Assembly (NCBI GenBank): GCA_051866775.1
Contig: JBJDXR010000018.1
Coordinates: 1 to 49,515 of the forward strand
From: RUG626 sp051866775
GTDB taxonomy: Bacteria > Bacillota > Clostridia > Oscillospirales > Oscillospiraceae
Length of the DNA: 49,515 bases
Direction of reading: 5' to 3'
Every line of letters starts with the position of its first letter. Within the stretch, counting starts at the first letter, position 1. The position numbers and the translations under genes are program-made. Positions 1 to 8,173 of this stretch are shown piece after piece. Below the pieces are notes generated by a model. The model did not search any database. It was not told the origin of the DNA and saw only the letters and a program-made list of their open reading frames with translations.

Positions 1-350
1 ATAAGGGTGTTGTAGTCCCATTCACCCGCGGAATGGCACAGCACCCCGGGCTTTTTATCAGCAAGCAGGATGTTTTCATCCTCGTAGACTATGTCTACCC
101 GGGGAGTATTAATTTTGAGATAGGCATTGTCCTCCGTGGGCTTCTGGAAGAACTCGTCGTTTACATAGAGCTGTATAATGTCGCCTTCGTTCAGGCGGCA
201 GTCGCGCTTTGAACCTTTGCCGTTTACCTTTATGCGCTTAAGACGTATATATTTTTGCAGCAGCGATTCCGGCAGCAGCGGAACGGCCTTGCCCACAAAG
301 CGGTCAAGGCGCTGCCCGGCGTCGTTTTTGTTTATTCTGAATTCCTTCAT
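1..350 (-). CDS. RluA-family pseudouridine synthase, 5' part only
   Basis: About 116 N-terminal codons are visible; the gene runs off the left edge. Residues 11-45 (QRLDRFVGKAV...LLQKYIRLKRIKVNG) form an S4 RNA-binding domain, and residues from about 90 (VYEDENILLADKKPGVLCH) match the opening strand of the RluA catalytic domain. Family members isomerise uridine in rRNA or tRNA; the catalytic HRLD aspartate would lie outside the window, so activity and target cannot be judged. The ATG at 348-350 overlaps the TGA of the upstream gene (ATGA), which suggests translational coupling. The family call is firm; the subfamily (RluC/RluD/YlyB-like) is not resolved. Confidence 0.88.
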   Translation of the reverse strand, partial: MKEFRINKNDAGQRLDRFVGKAVPLLPESLLQKYIRLKRIKVNGKGSKRDCRLNEGDIIQLYVNDEFFQKPTEDNAYLKINTPRVDIVYEDENILLADKKPGVLCHSAGEWDYNTL

Positions 351-1789
351 TGATTTTTCCCTATAAGCTTTTGAATAATCTTTATAACAGTTAAGGCTAA
401 AACAGCAATGAGCGTCAGAGCCATAAGAGCGGCCACTATGACCTGTCCGACAGATGTTCCGTAGTTGCTGCGCTTTTGTTCGGCGCTCTCTTTTTCGCAC
501 AGCGTAAACTTCAGCTCTCCCTCGGGAAGGGCGGAGAGAGACATAGTGTAGCCGGTGTCAGTTTTATCAAAGCCCTCAATACTGCTCTCCGTAATATAAT
601 AAGGTGTGTTGATCTCAATGTCCAGCGTGCCGAAGCCGGCCCAAAGCGACGCCGGGGAGAGCAGATAGGTGTAGGTGTATATGGCCGGCTTATAGTCCTC
701 GTTAATGGCCGGGTATGCGGGCGCGGTGACGGTGTTGACGACGCTCTCGCCGGGGGCTACCGTTATTTCGTATTCATACCAGCGCATGAGATCGGAATAC
801 ATATCCGCGGCGTATTCGGAGTAGTCTATAAGCCCGCAGTGCTCGGCGCCGGTGTACGGGATCTCGCTCATATAGAGCCTGTCTACCACGGCGTTATACC
901 AGTCGCTCTCGGAGACACCGGAGCTTTTGTCGTAATCGGCCATGGCGAAGTCCATAAAGGTAATGGTATCGGTGCTTTGGAGGGTAACGGAGGCGACCAC
1001 TTCATTTTCACACGCGGCGTTTTCGTAAATACGGATCCCCGGTATATTTTCAGTGCTGCCGAAGACGTAAAATGCCACCTGCTCGCTATATACCGACGCC
1101 GCCGCGCGAACACCTCCATTGACCGCTTCTCCGGCCCGCTGGTTTATCAGCATGAATTTGGCCCTGGTATTATCACTTGGAATAACGATGGCGGCAACCC
1201 CTGAAATATAGTCTCCTTCAAAGCCCTCGATAGAGTAGGTATACTTAGTCACCGCAAGCTCGGGTGTATAGAAGCTGTCCTCGGCGTACCCGTCACGCAG
1301 GCGGGAAAGGTCGGTGTCTATGTCAAAATCCGCACCGGGCTGGGTCATGGTATGGCGTATGCGCTTATCTACCGCCTCACCGTCGACGGTAATATTGTAT
1401 TTTTCGGTGTCCACGTCAAGCATGATGTTACCGTCGGAGTCGTAGTTTTTCGCGTAAGCGGGCTGTGTGCCGAAGGGAAAGGCAAGCCGCACAGTAACGG
1501 TGCAGTCCGAGGGATTATAAAAGGTGTACTCTGCGGTAACGCTGCCGGGGTAGGCCAGATAGTCGGAGACCTTGCTGTAATACTCAGGAAACTCCTGGAT
1601 GTGGAAGGTGAGCTTCTCACTCTCCACAACTATGGGGCAGTCGCCGTCTGTTATTATAGCCCCGGTGCTTGAGGTGCCCTCCCAATATGTCTGGGCGGAA
1701 TTTGCGATAGCAGGGTCGGAGACGGCGGTAAGTATCACGAGCGTACAGATAAAAGCGGATAAAAACCGCGGGAATTTTTTAAATTTCAT
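347..1789 (-). CDS. exported protein with C-terminal membrane anchor, unknown function
   Basis: 480 residues. An N-terminal signal peptide (about 1-29, basic start, hydrophobic core, ending near DPAIA) and one C-terminal transmembrane helix (about 447-470) followed by a short basic tail predict a large extracytoplasmic domain held in the membrane. The ectodomain is acidic and rich in Tyr, Thr and beta-type patterns such as VTAEYTFYNPSDCTVTVRLAF, resembling immunoglobulin-like sandwich folds, but I do not recognise a family. The start is supported by a GAGGAGGA ribosome site about 7 nt upstream. It shares a coupled ATGA junction with the RluA-like gene. Nothing in the sequence points to enzymatic activity; a surface, sporulation or envelope role is only a guess. 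Confidence 0.75.
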   Translation of the reverse strand: MKFKKFPRFLSAFICTLVILTAVSDPAIANSAQTYWEGTSSTGAIITDGDCPIVVESEKLTFHIQEFPEYYSKVSDYLAYPGSVTAEYTFYNPSDCTVTVRLAFPFGTQPAYAKNYDSDGNIMLDVDTEKYNITVDGEAVDKRIRHTMTQPGADFDIDTDLSRLRDGYAEDSFYTPELAVTKYTYSIEGFEGDYISGVAAIVIPSDNTRAKFMLINQRAGEAVNGGVRAAASVYSEQVAFYVFGSTENIPGIRIYENAACENEVVASVTLQSTDTITFMDFAMADYDKSSGVSESDWYNAVVDRLYMSEIPYTGAEHCGLIDYSEYAADMYSDLMRWYEYEITVAPGESVVNTVTAPAYPAINEDYKPAIYTYTYLLSPASLWAGFGTLDIEINTPYYITESSIEGFDKTDTGYTMSLSALPEGELKFTLCEKESAEQKRSNYGTSVGQVIVAALMALTLIAVLALTVIKIIQKLIGKNQ

Positions 1790-1851
1790 AATGAGATCCT
1801 CCTCGACGAAGAATTATAACATATAACTGTACGTTTTTCTATTCTTTGTGT

Positions 1852-1880
1852 TTGATATATTTGGGGCTGTGTGTTATACT
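1852..1880 (+). promoter_or_regulatory. upstream sigma-A-type promoter of yceD-rpmF
   Basis: TTGATA (1852-1857), a 17-nt spacer and TATACT (1875-1880). It lies about 115 nt upstream of a second, stronger promoter, so the unit may have tandem promoters. Motif match only. Confidence 0.5.
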
Positions 1881-1965
1881 GTCGCTGTTATTAAGATTTC
1901 AGCTGCAGATGTAGTTTTAAAGCGCAGCGGGGATAATAATTGTATTAAGGTCAATAAATTTTTTG

Positions 1966-1994
1966 TTGACAATGGAATTCTTTTAAACTATAAT
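1966..1994 (+). promoter_or_regulatory. consensus promoter of yceD-rpmF
   Basis: A perfect TTGACA (1966-1971), exactly 17 nt, and a perfect TATAAT (1989-1994). Transcription would start near 2001, leaving a leader of about 33 nt before the yceD ATG. This fits high, growth-linked expression of a ribosomal protein operon. Confidence 0.9.
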
Positions 1995-2033
1995 ATTTTA
2001 GCGCGACTATGGAAAGCCGCAGTGAGGTGCGAC

Positions 2034-2534
2034 ATGCGTCTTAATTTGAGAGAAATTATCAATATTCCCGGTGGGGAGATCCCTTTCGATTTCGAGATGG
2101 ATATGTCGGATTTCAAGTTTGACTCCGTTAAGGAGTTCAAAACACCGGTCAGGGTGACCGGCAAGGTTGAAAACCGTGCCGGAGTTCTGACGCTCACCGC
2201 GCATCTATCGGCGGATCTGATATGCATCTGCGCCCGGTGCCTTAAGGAATTTCCGAAGCATCTTGGGCTCAGGACATATGCTTTTCTTGCTGAGGAGCTG
2301 CAGGATGAGGACAACATCGATTACTACCTTCTTGACGGCGATTACGCCGACATAGGTGAGATCGCAGGAACGGCCCTCGTCCTTAATATGGACCAGCGCT
2401 ACCTGTGCAAAGATGACTGCAAGGGACTGTGTCCAAAATGCGGTAAGGATTTAAACGAAGGCCCCTGCTCTTGCGGGGAAGACCACGACCCCAGGTTGGC
2501 TGTCTTAGGGCAGCTTCTGGAGAGAGAAGATTAA
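2034..2534 (+). CDS. yceD: YceD/DUF177 family protein
   Basis: 166 residues from the ATG at 2034, preceded by GTGAGGTG; the frame is open further upstream but that region holds the promoter, so the longer version is rejected. This family nearly always sits directly before rpmF and is linked to rRNA or large-subunit accumulation; its biochemistry is poorly known. The N-terminal half is the beta-rich DUF177 core, with a cysteine pair (ICARCLKEF). The C-terminus carries a second cluster (CKDDCKGLCPKCG, then PCSCG) that looks like a zinc-binding tail. The rpmF gene begins 14 nt downstream. Confidence 0.9.
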   Translation: MRLNLREIINIPGGEIPFDFEMDMSDFKFDSVKEFKTPVRVTGKVENRAGVLTLTAHLSADLICICARCLKEFPKHLGLRTYAFLAEELQDEDNIDYYLLDGDYADIGEIAGTALVLNMDQRYLCKDDCKGLCPKCGKDLNEGPCSCGEDHDPRLAVLGQLLERED

Positions 2535-2548
2535 CAGGAGGTGTCATT

Positions 2549-2734
2549 ATGGCGGTACCAAAGGGGAAAGTATCAAAGGCAAGAAGGGATAAGAGACGCG
2601 GTTCCAACTGGAAGCTCGAGGTTCCCGGTCTTGTAGCATGCCCCAAGTGCGGAGAGCTGCGTATGCCCCACAGAGCCTGCAAGGCCTGCGGCGCGTATAA
2701 CGGGCGCGAAGTCGTTTCTGTTGAAAGCAAATAA
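2549..2734 (+). CDS. rpmF: 50S ribosomal protein L32
   Basis: 61 residues, the normal length. The MAVPKGKVSKARRDKRR start is diagnostic. Two CxxC pairs (CPKC ... CKAC) show the zinc-ribbon form. AGGAGGTG lies 5 nt before the ATG. It is cotranscribed with yceD and ends in a strong intrinsic terminator. L32 is a structural protein of the large ribosomal subunit. Confidence 0.97.
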   Translation: MAVPKGKVSKARRDKRRGSNWKLEVPGLVACPKCGELRMPHRACKACGAYNGREVVSVESK

Positions 2735-2745
2735 TGCGAAACCAA

Positions 2746-2773
2746 AAAACGGCGGGTCTCCCGCCGTTTTTTT
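2746..2773 (+). terminator. intrinsic terminator of yceD-rpmF
   Basis: Stem CGGCGGG / CCCGCCG (2750-2756 with 2760-2766), a 3-nt loop TCT, then seven T residues. Confidence 0.93.
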
Positions 2774-2810
2774 GTTGCTGTGACTTTTTGTTTAGTAGGA
2801 GGTGCCGGCG

Positions 2811-4121
2811 TTGCAAAACCGTATAAGCCATGTTGCGGAGGGAGGGCCTGCAGAGTGTGCGGGGATCGTCCCCGGGGACAGGCTCCTTTCCGTTAACGGG
2901 AACAGGATACAGGATGTCCTTGACTATATGTACTATGCCTATGACGCCGAGTCTGAGTTTGAGATCGAGCGTGCCGACGGGACGGTTGAGACGCTGACAC
3001 TTATAAAGGACGACGGTCAGGACGCGGGGATAGATTTTGAGGAATACCTTATGGACAAGCCCCGTTCCTGTGCAAATAACTGCATATTCTGCTTTGTTGA
3101 CCAGCTGCCGCCGGGACTGAGAAAGACGCTGTATTTTAAGGACGACGACGTGCGCCTGTCCTTCCTTACAGGGAGCTATATCACTCTAACAAATATGTCA
3201 GAACGGGAGATACAGCGTATAATCGATCTCAAGATAAGCCCGATAAATGTCTCCGTACACACGATGAATCCGTCTCTCCGCTGTATGATGCTTGGAAACC
3301 GCAACGGCGGAAAAGGTATTGAGATCATACGGCGCCTTGCAAAGGCCGGTATAGAGATGAACTGCCAGATAGTCTGCTGCCCGGGGATAAACGACGGCAG
3401 GGAGCTTAGCTACACCATGAGGGAGCTTGCTAAGCTATATCCCTCAATGAACAGCGTATCGGTGATCCCAGTGGGCTTGACGCGCCACAGGGAGGGGCTT
3501 ATGAAGCTCACGCCCTTTGATAAAGAAAGCGCCGGCGGGACGATAGATTTGGTGGAAAAATTTGCGGATAGGTGTCTTAAAAAGCGCGGAAGCCGTATAT
3601 TTTTCTGCTCCGATGAGTTCTATCTCAAGGCGGAGCGGGAGATACATGACGAGGAGTATTATGAGGGCTACCCGCAGCTTGAAAACGGCGTGGGACTTTT
3701 AAGACTGCTTATCACGGAGTTTGACGAGGCTCTTGAGGACGCGGAGGAGGATGGCCTTAAGGCTGAGGGCACGCCCTTTTCCATCGCCACGGGGGTGTCG
3801 GCGGCGGTGACCCTTGGAGGACTTTTGGATAAGGCCAGGAAAAAATACGATAATATTGATGGGCGGGTCTACGCCATAAAAAACGACTTCTTCGGCCACA
3901 CTGTGGATGTGGCCGGGCTAATAACCGGTCAGGACCTTATTGCCCAGCTTGAGGGCAGGGATTTGGGGAGTCGGGTGTATATAACAAACAGGATGCTTAA
4001 AGAGGACGAGGATATTTTCCTGGACGACGTGACCCTTGAGGAGGCTGAGCGCAGGCTCGGCGTACCCATAATACCGATGAAAAACGACGGCGCGGAGCTG
4101 CTGCGCGTTATGCTGAGTTAG
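2811..4121 (+). CDS. DUF512 family PDZ/radical-SAM protein
   Basis: 436 residues. The N-terminus is a PDZ-like domain (about 1-65, GDRLLSVNGNRI). A C-x3-C-x2-C motif (CANNCIFC, near residue 87) is the radical-SAM 4Fe-4S signature, followed by the family motif LSFLTGSYITLTN, and the C-terminal third is DUF512. The substrate is unknown; the family is widespread in Clostridia beside der, as here (11-nt gap). Start choice: AGGAGG at 2797-2802 is ideally placed for the TTG at 2811, whereas the in-frame GTG at 2802 would overlap the ribosome site itself, so I take TTG. Confidence 0.9.
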   Translation: MQNRISHVAEGGPAECAGIVPGDRLLSVNGNRIQDVLDYMYYAYDAESEFEIERADGTVETLTLIKDDGQDAGIDFEEYLMDKPRSCANNCIFCFVDQLPPGLRKTLYFKDDDVRLSFLTGSYITLTNMSEREIQRIIDLKISPINVSVHTMNPSLRCMMLGNRNGGKGIEIIRRLAKAGIEMNCQIVCCPGINDGRELSYTMRELAKLYPSMNSVSVIPVGLTRHREGLMKLTPFDKESAGGTIDLVEKFADRCLKKRGSRIFFCSDEFYLKAEREIHDEEYYEGYPQLENGVGLLRLLITEFDEALEDAEEDGLKAEGTPFSIATGVSAAVTLGGLLDKARKKYDNIDGRVYAIKNDFFGHTVDVAGLITGQDLIAQLEGRDLGSRVYITNRMLKEDEDIFLDDVTLEEAERRLGVPIIPMKNDGAELLRVMLS

Positions 4122-4132
4122 GAGGTTTTCAA

Positions 4133-5458
4133 ATGCCAAAGCCGCTTGTTGCCATAGTTGGCAGGCCGAATGTGGGAAAGAGCATGCTCTTTAACAGACT
4201 GGTCGGCAAGAGATTATCAATTGTTGAGGACACCCCGGGCGTCACCCGTGACAGGCTGTACGCAGAGTGCGACTGGGCGGGCAGAGTGTTCGATTTGGTT
4301 GACACCGGAGGAATAGAGCCAAAAACGGATAACCAGATACTTGCGTTCATGCGCGAGCAGGCCCTTATGGCCATAGACACCGCGGATGTGATAATTTTTG
4401 TGGGGGATATCTCCACCGGCGTCACCGCCGCGGATGAGGAGGTTGCGGGGATGCTCCTGAGGTCGGGAAAGCCGGTTGTTCTGGCTGTGAACAAGATGGA
4501 CTCTGTAGGCCGTATAAATCCGGATATATACGAGTTTTATTCCCTTGGTCTGGGCGACCCCATCGCCGTGTCGGCTGTCCACGGACATGGGACCGGCGAC
4601 GTGCTGGATAAGTGTCTTGAGTATTTCCCCCCGGAGGAGGAGCAGCCGGAGGAGAGCGACGCCGTTAAGCTGGCTTTTATAGGCAAGCCGAATGTGGGAA
4701 AATCCTCTATAATAAACCGCATACTGGGTGAGGAGAGGGTGATCGTCTCGGATGTGGCCGGTACCACCCGCGACGCAGTCGATACGCCTTTCAGCAACGA
4801 GCACGGAAGCTATGTGCTTATAGACACCGCCGGAATGAGGAAGAAGTCCCGTGTCGACGACAGGGTGGAGAAGTTCTCCGTCATGCGCGCCCAGATGGCC
4901 ATAGAGCGTGCGGACGTCTGCCTTATAATGATCGACGCCCGCGACGGCGTGACCGAGCAGGACACTAAGGTCGCCGGTATGGCTCACGAGGCCGGCAAGG
5001 CCAGCATAATACTTGTAAACAAATGGGACCTGGTGGAAAAAGACGATAAGACCATGGACAAGCTGCGCGAGCAGATCAGGCGGGACCTTATTTTCATGTC
5101 CTATGCCCCGATACTATTTGTCTCGGCATTAACCGGGCAGCGGGTGGACCGCATATTTGAGCTTGTGAACTTCGTAAACGAGCAAAGCTCCATGCGCATC
5201 ACCACCGGTATGCTCAATAACGTTCTGGCAGATGCTCAGGCGAGGGTCCAGCCGCCTACGGACAAGGGCAGGCGGCTTAAGATCTACTACATGACCCAGA
5301 CCGGCATAAAGCCGCCCACGTTTGTGCTGTTCTGCAACAGCGCGGAGCTTTTCCACTTCTCCTATCAGCGGTATATCGAGAACCAAATCCGTGCCACCTT
5401 CGGACTTGAGGGGACGCCCGTGCGTCTTGTCATAAGGCAGCGGGGAGATAATGAATAA
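4133..5458 (+). CDS. der: ribosome assembly GTPase Der (EngA)
   Basis: 441 residues, the usual length. It has two tandem GTPase domains: the first with GRPNVGKS, DTPGVTRD, DTGG and NKMD, the second with GKPNVGKS, DTAGMRKKS and NKWD, then a C-terminal KH-like domain ending in RLVIRQRGDNE. It is an essential factor in maturation of the 50S subunit. GGAGG lies just upstream. The gene directly follows the DUF512 gene. The usual clostridial neighbour plsY is not downstream; an MBOAT gene takes that place. Confidence 0.97.
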   Translation: MPKPLVAIVGRPNVGKSMLFNRLVGKRLSIVEDTPGVTRDRLYAECDWAGRVFDLVDTGGIEPKTDNQILAFMREQALMAIDTADVIIFVGDISTGVTAADEEVAGMLLRSGKPVVLAVNKMDSVGRINPDIYEFYSLGLGDPIAVSAVHGHGTGDVLDKCLEYFPPEEEQPEESDAVKLAFIGKPNVGKSSIINRILGEERVIVSDVAGTTRDAVDTPFSNEHGSYVLIDTAGMRKKSRVDDRVEKFSVMRAQMAIERADVCLIMIDARDGVTEQDTKVAGMAHEAGKASIILVNKWDLVEKDDKTMDKLREQIRRDLIFMSYAPILFVSALTGQRVDRIFELVNFVNEQSSMRITTGMLNNVLADAQARVQPPTDKGRRLKIYYMTQTGIKPPTFVLFCNSAELFHFSYQRYIENQIRATFGLEGTPVRLVIRQRGDNE

Positions 5459-5494
5459 ATCAGCGGTGAAAAACTGCCTCCTGAGGTGTGAGCG

Positions 5495-6916
5495 ATGGTA
5501 TTTTCAAGCGTAAGCTTTCTTGTTTTCTTCCTGCCCATACTGCTTATAGTTTACTTCATCGTGCCTAAGCGTTTCCGCGGCGTGAGGAACTTTATCCTTC
5601 TGGCGGCGAGCCTTGTGTTTTACGGCTGGGGCGGGCCTAAGCTGCTGCTGCTTCTGCTGGCTTCAGTCGCCATAAATTATGTTTGCGGCCTTTTTGCCGC
5701 AGGCGGGAGAGAGACCCGCGGCGGCAGGCTCTCTGTTGCAGCTGCGGCGGTACTAGGATTAGGGCTTCTGGGCTGGTTTAAATACGCGGGCTTCTTTGCC
5801 GAGACGGTAAATGCTCTGGGAATACACATCCCGGTACCCCAGGTGGTCCTGCCCATCGGCATATCCTTCTTTACCTTTCAGGGACTTTCGTATGTTATCG
5901 ACGTGTACCGGGGAGACGCCCAGGTGCAGAAGAACCCGCTTAATGTGGCGCTCTATGTGGCGCTGTTCCCGCAGCTGGTAGCCGGGCCGATAGTCAGATA
6001 CACGACCGTAGCCGAGGACATAAAGGGAAGAGAGGAGAGCGTATCAAAGCTGTCCTCAGGAATAGTGCGCTTTCTATTTGGACTCTCGAAAAAGATGCTG
6101 CTTGCCAACGCCATGGGGGAGATAGCGGACGAGGTGTTCTCACACCCGGCGGGGCAGCTTGGCGCGCTGATTGCGTGGGTGGGGATAATCGCCTATACCG
6201 CCCAGATATACTTTGATTTCTCCGCCTACTCCGATATGGCTATAGGACTTGGCAGGATGTTCGGCTTTGAGTTTTTGGAGAATTTCAATTACCCCTATAT
6301 CGCTAAGAGTGTGACAGAGTTCTGGAGAAGGTGGCACATATCCTTATCCAGTTGGTTCAGGGACTATGTGTATATACCCCTCGGCGGGAACCGCTGCTCA
6401 AAGTATAAGCATATACGAAATATCGCCGTAGTATGGCTGCTTACCGGACTGTGGCACGGGGCAAATTGGACGTTTGTTCTGTGGGGGCTGTGGTTCTGTC
6501 TGCTGCTTCTGGGAGAGAAGTACCTGTGGGGTAGGGGGCTTGAGAGGCTTCCGTCTTTTTTGAGACATACTTATACGATGCTGGCGGTCATGGTGAGCTG
6601 GGTGCTGTTCAGGTCGGACAGCGTCTCCTACGCCGTGAGCTACTTGGGGGCCATGTTCGGGCTTGGAGCCGGCGGCTATTCCGGAGAAGCCGTGTATTAT
6701 CTGATTGAGTATGCTTACAAGCTGGTGCTGTGCGCCTGCGCGGCGCTGCCGGTCAAAGCCGCCGTTCAGGGCTTTCTCGAAAAGCGTGGTGAAAGCAGGC
6801 TGTGTTCAGCGGCGCTCAACTGGGGGCCGAAGCTCGTGTGCCTCTCCTTGCTGGCGCTGTCTTACATGGAACTGGTGACGGGGAGCTTTAATCCCTTCAT
6901 CTACTTCCAGTTTTAG
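5495..6916 (+). CDS. MBOAT family O-acyltransferase (AlgI/DltB-like)
   Basis: 473 residues with about ten hydrophobic segments. The MBOAT core is clear: FWRRWHISLSSWFRDYVYIPLGG near residues 270-295 and the invariant catalytic histidine in LTGLWHGANWTFVLWG near 325. AlgI-like members move acetyl or other acyl groups across the membrane onto exopolysaccharide or teichoic acid. The partner gene for a DHHW protein follows after 11 nt, the classic pairing for polymer O-acetylation. Start supported by GAGGTG. It sits 36 nt after der with no visible terminator, so it may share der transcripts. The substrate polymer is not encoded nearby. Confidence 0.92.
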   Translation: MVFSSVSFLVFFLPILLIVYFIVPKRFRGVRNFILLAASLVFYGWGGPKLLLLLLASVAINYVCGLFAAGGRETRGGRLSVAAAAVLGLGLLGWFKYAGFFAETVNALGIHIPVPQVVLPIGISFFTFQGLSYVIDVYRGDAQVQKNPLNVALYVALFPQLVAGPIVRYTTVAEDIKGREESVSKLSSGIVRFLFGLSKKMLLANAMGEIADEVFSHPAGQLGALIAWVGIIAYTAQIYFDFSAYSDMAIGLGRMFGFEFLENFNYPYIAKSVTEFWRRWHISLSSWFRDYVYIPLGGNRCSKYKHIRNIAVVWLLTGLWHGANWTFVLWGLWFCLLLLGEKYLWGRGLERLPSFLRHTYTMLAVMVSWVLFRSDSVSYAVSYLGAMFGLGAGGYSGEAVYYLIEYAYKLVLCACAALPVKAAVQGFLEKRGESRLCSAALNWGPKLVCLSLLALSYMELVTGSFNPFIYFQF

Positions 6917-6927
6917 GGGGCGGTCAT

Positions 6928-8127
6928 ATGCAAGCCAAGAAGCTGTCTGAAGTCTTTGTTATAGCCGCTTTTGCGGTATTTTTGCTTGCCGCTATGGCGG
7001 CAAGTCTCCTGCGGGAGCAGGAGACTTATTCCTATTTTGAAAACAGAAATCTTGCGGTCATGCCGAAAATGACGAAGGAGAGCGTGCTCTCCGGCGAATA
7101 TTTTTCGGATGTGGAGGACTATCTCAAGGATCACGCCGCTGGGCGAAACACTCTTTTGAAGCTTGACACGTATATAAATATGGATGTCCTCAGGCTCCCT
7201 GTGGTGAACGAGGTCGTGGTGAAGGACAACATACTTCTGCCGTTTAATGAATACGAGACGGTAGATAAGGGGCGCATAGCCGCCCAGGCCGAGAAGATGG
7301 CGGACAACCTTGAGGCGGTGGACGAGGTGACCCGGGAAAACGGCGGCGTATTCTATTACGTGCTTGTGCCGTGCCAGTACGCCTATTTTGAGGACGAGTA
7401 CCCCTGGTATTTAAATAACCGTCAGGAATATACCGACACCGCGCTGCCGGCAATAACGGCGGAGCTATCGGAAAGAGATATAAGCCTTATCGACGTGGGT
7501 GCTTATTTTGAGGAGCTGGGAAATCCCCCTGAGCTTGGCTCCACGGTGGATAACCACTACCCGATGCTGGGCGCGTACCTTGCCTATGTGGAAATAATGG
7601 AGCGGATAAACGCTGATACGGGATATGATCTTACTATTCTGAGGGATGGGGACTTCACCATCTCGGAGGTGCCCAACCATTATATCGGTTCCAGAACGAG
7701 AAAGCTCTTTGACCTGTGGGACGGGGAGGAGAAGCTGTCCATACTCACCCCGGAGGTGGAGGTGCCGTTTTTGCGTTATGATAACGGCAACGAGAACACT
7801 TCCGTCGTCTATTCCCTGCCGTACGACAGCGGCACCCCGCTCACGTATAATGTGTATATGGGCGGGGACATTCCGGAGATGGTCATAGATACAGGCAGGG
7901 ACGAGCTTCCAAGCGTGCTTATTTACGGCGACAGCTTTACGAACGCCGTGGAGACGGTGCTGTATTACGGCTTTGACGAGATGAGGTCATTGGACCTGCG
8001 TTATTATAAGGATATGACCCTCGGGGAGTATATTGAGACGTACAAGCCCGATATAGTGATATGCCTGAGAAACTATGGGGCGATGATCGACACGACGGAT
8101 AACGGTTTAGGCCCGGATGGATATTAA
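6928..8127 (+). CDS. DHHW/AlgX-like protein, partner of the MBOAT acyltransferase
   Basis: 399 residues. An N-terminal signal anchor (about 8-27) places the rest outside the membrane. Features of the SGNH-like AlgJ/AlgX/DHHW group are visible: LKDHAAGRN (in the position of the family DHHW-type block), DNHYPMLGAY near 210, and YGDSFT near 331, whose serine would be the nucleophile. Such proteins transfer the acyl group delivered by the MBOAT partner to a surface polysaccharide. The ribosome site AGGGGGCGG overlaps the end of the MBOAT gene region, so the two are one operon. The gene ends inside a long bidirectional hairpin. Confidence 0.82.
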   Translation: MQAKKLSEVFVIAAFAVFLLAAMAASLLREQETYSYFENRNLAVMPKMTKESVLSGEYFSDVEDYLKDHAAGRNTLLKLDTYINMDVLRLPVVNEVVVKDNILLPFNEYETVDKGRIAAQAEKMADNLEAVDEVTRENGGVFYYVLVPCQYAYFEDEYPWYLNNRQEYTDTALPAITAELSERDISLIDVGAYFEELGNPPELGSTVDNHYPMLGAYLAYVEIMERINADTGYDLTILRDGDFTISEVPNHYIGSRTRKLFDLWDGEEKLSILTPEVEVPFLRYDNGNENTSVVYSLPYDSGTPLTYNVYMGGDIPEMVIDTGRDELPSVLIYGDSFTNAVETVLYYGFDEMRSLDLRYYKDMTLGEYIETYKPDIVICLRNYGAMIDTTDNGLGPDGY

Positions 8128-8168
8128 AAGACTGTACGCCAGCTTATCTAAGCTGGCGTACAGTCTTT
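8127..8168. terminator. bidirectional terminator between DHHW and LysR genes
   Basis: A perfect 19-bp stem (8127-8145 with 8150-8168) and a 4-nt loop ATCT, starting within the stop codon of the DHHW gene and ending 5 nt from the stop of the convergent LysR gene. T runs on both sides are short. Confidence 0.85.
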
Positions 8169-8173
8169 CCGCC

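Noticed and set aside
476..1204. 242-codon plus-strand frame over the exported protein gene
   Set aside because: The minus-strand gene has a signal peptide, ribosome site and anchor; the plus frame has none of these.
1848..2033. N-terminal extension of yceD
   Set aside because: The extra 62 codons contain both promoters and have no ribosome site; the ATG at 2034 is well supported.
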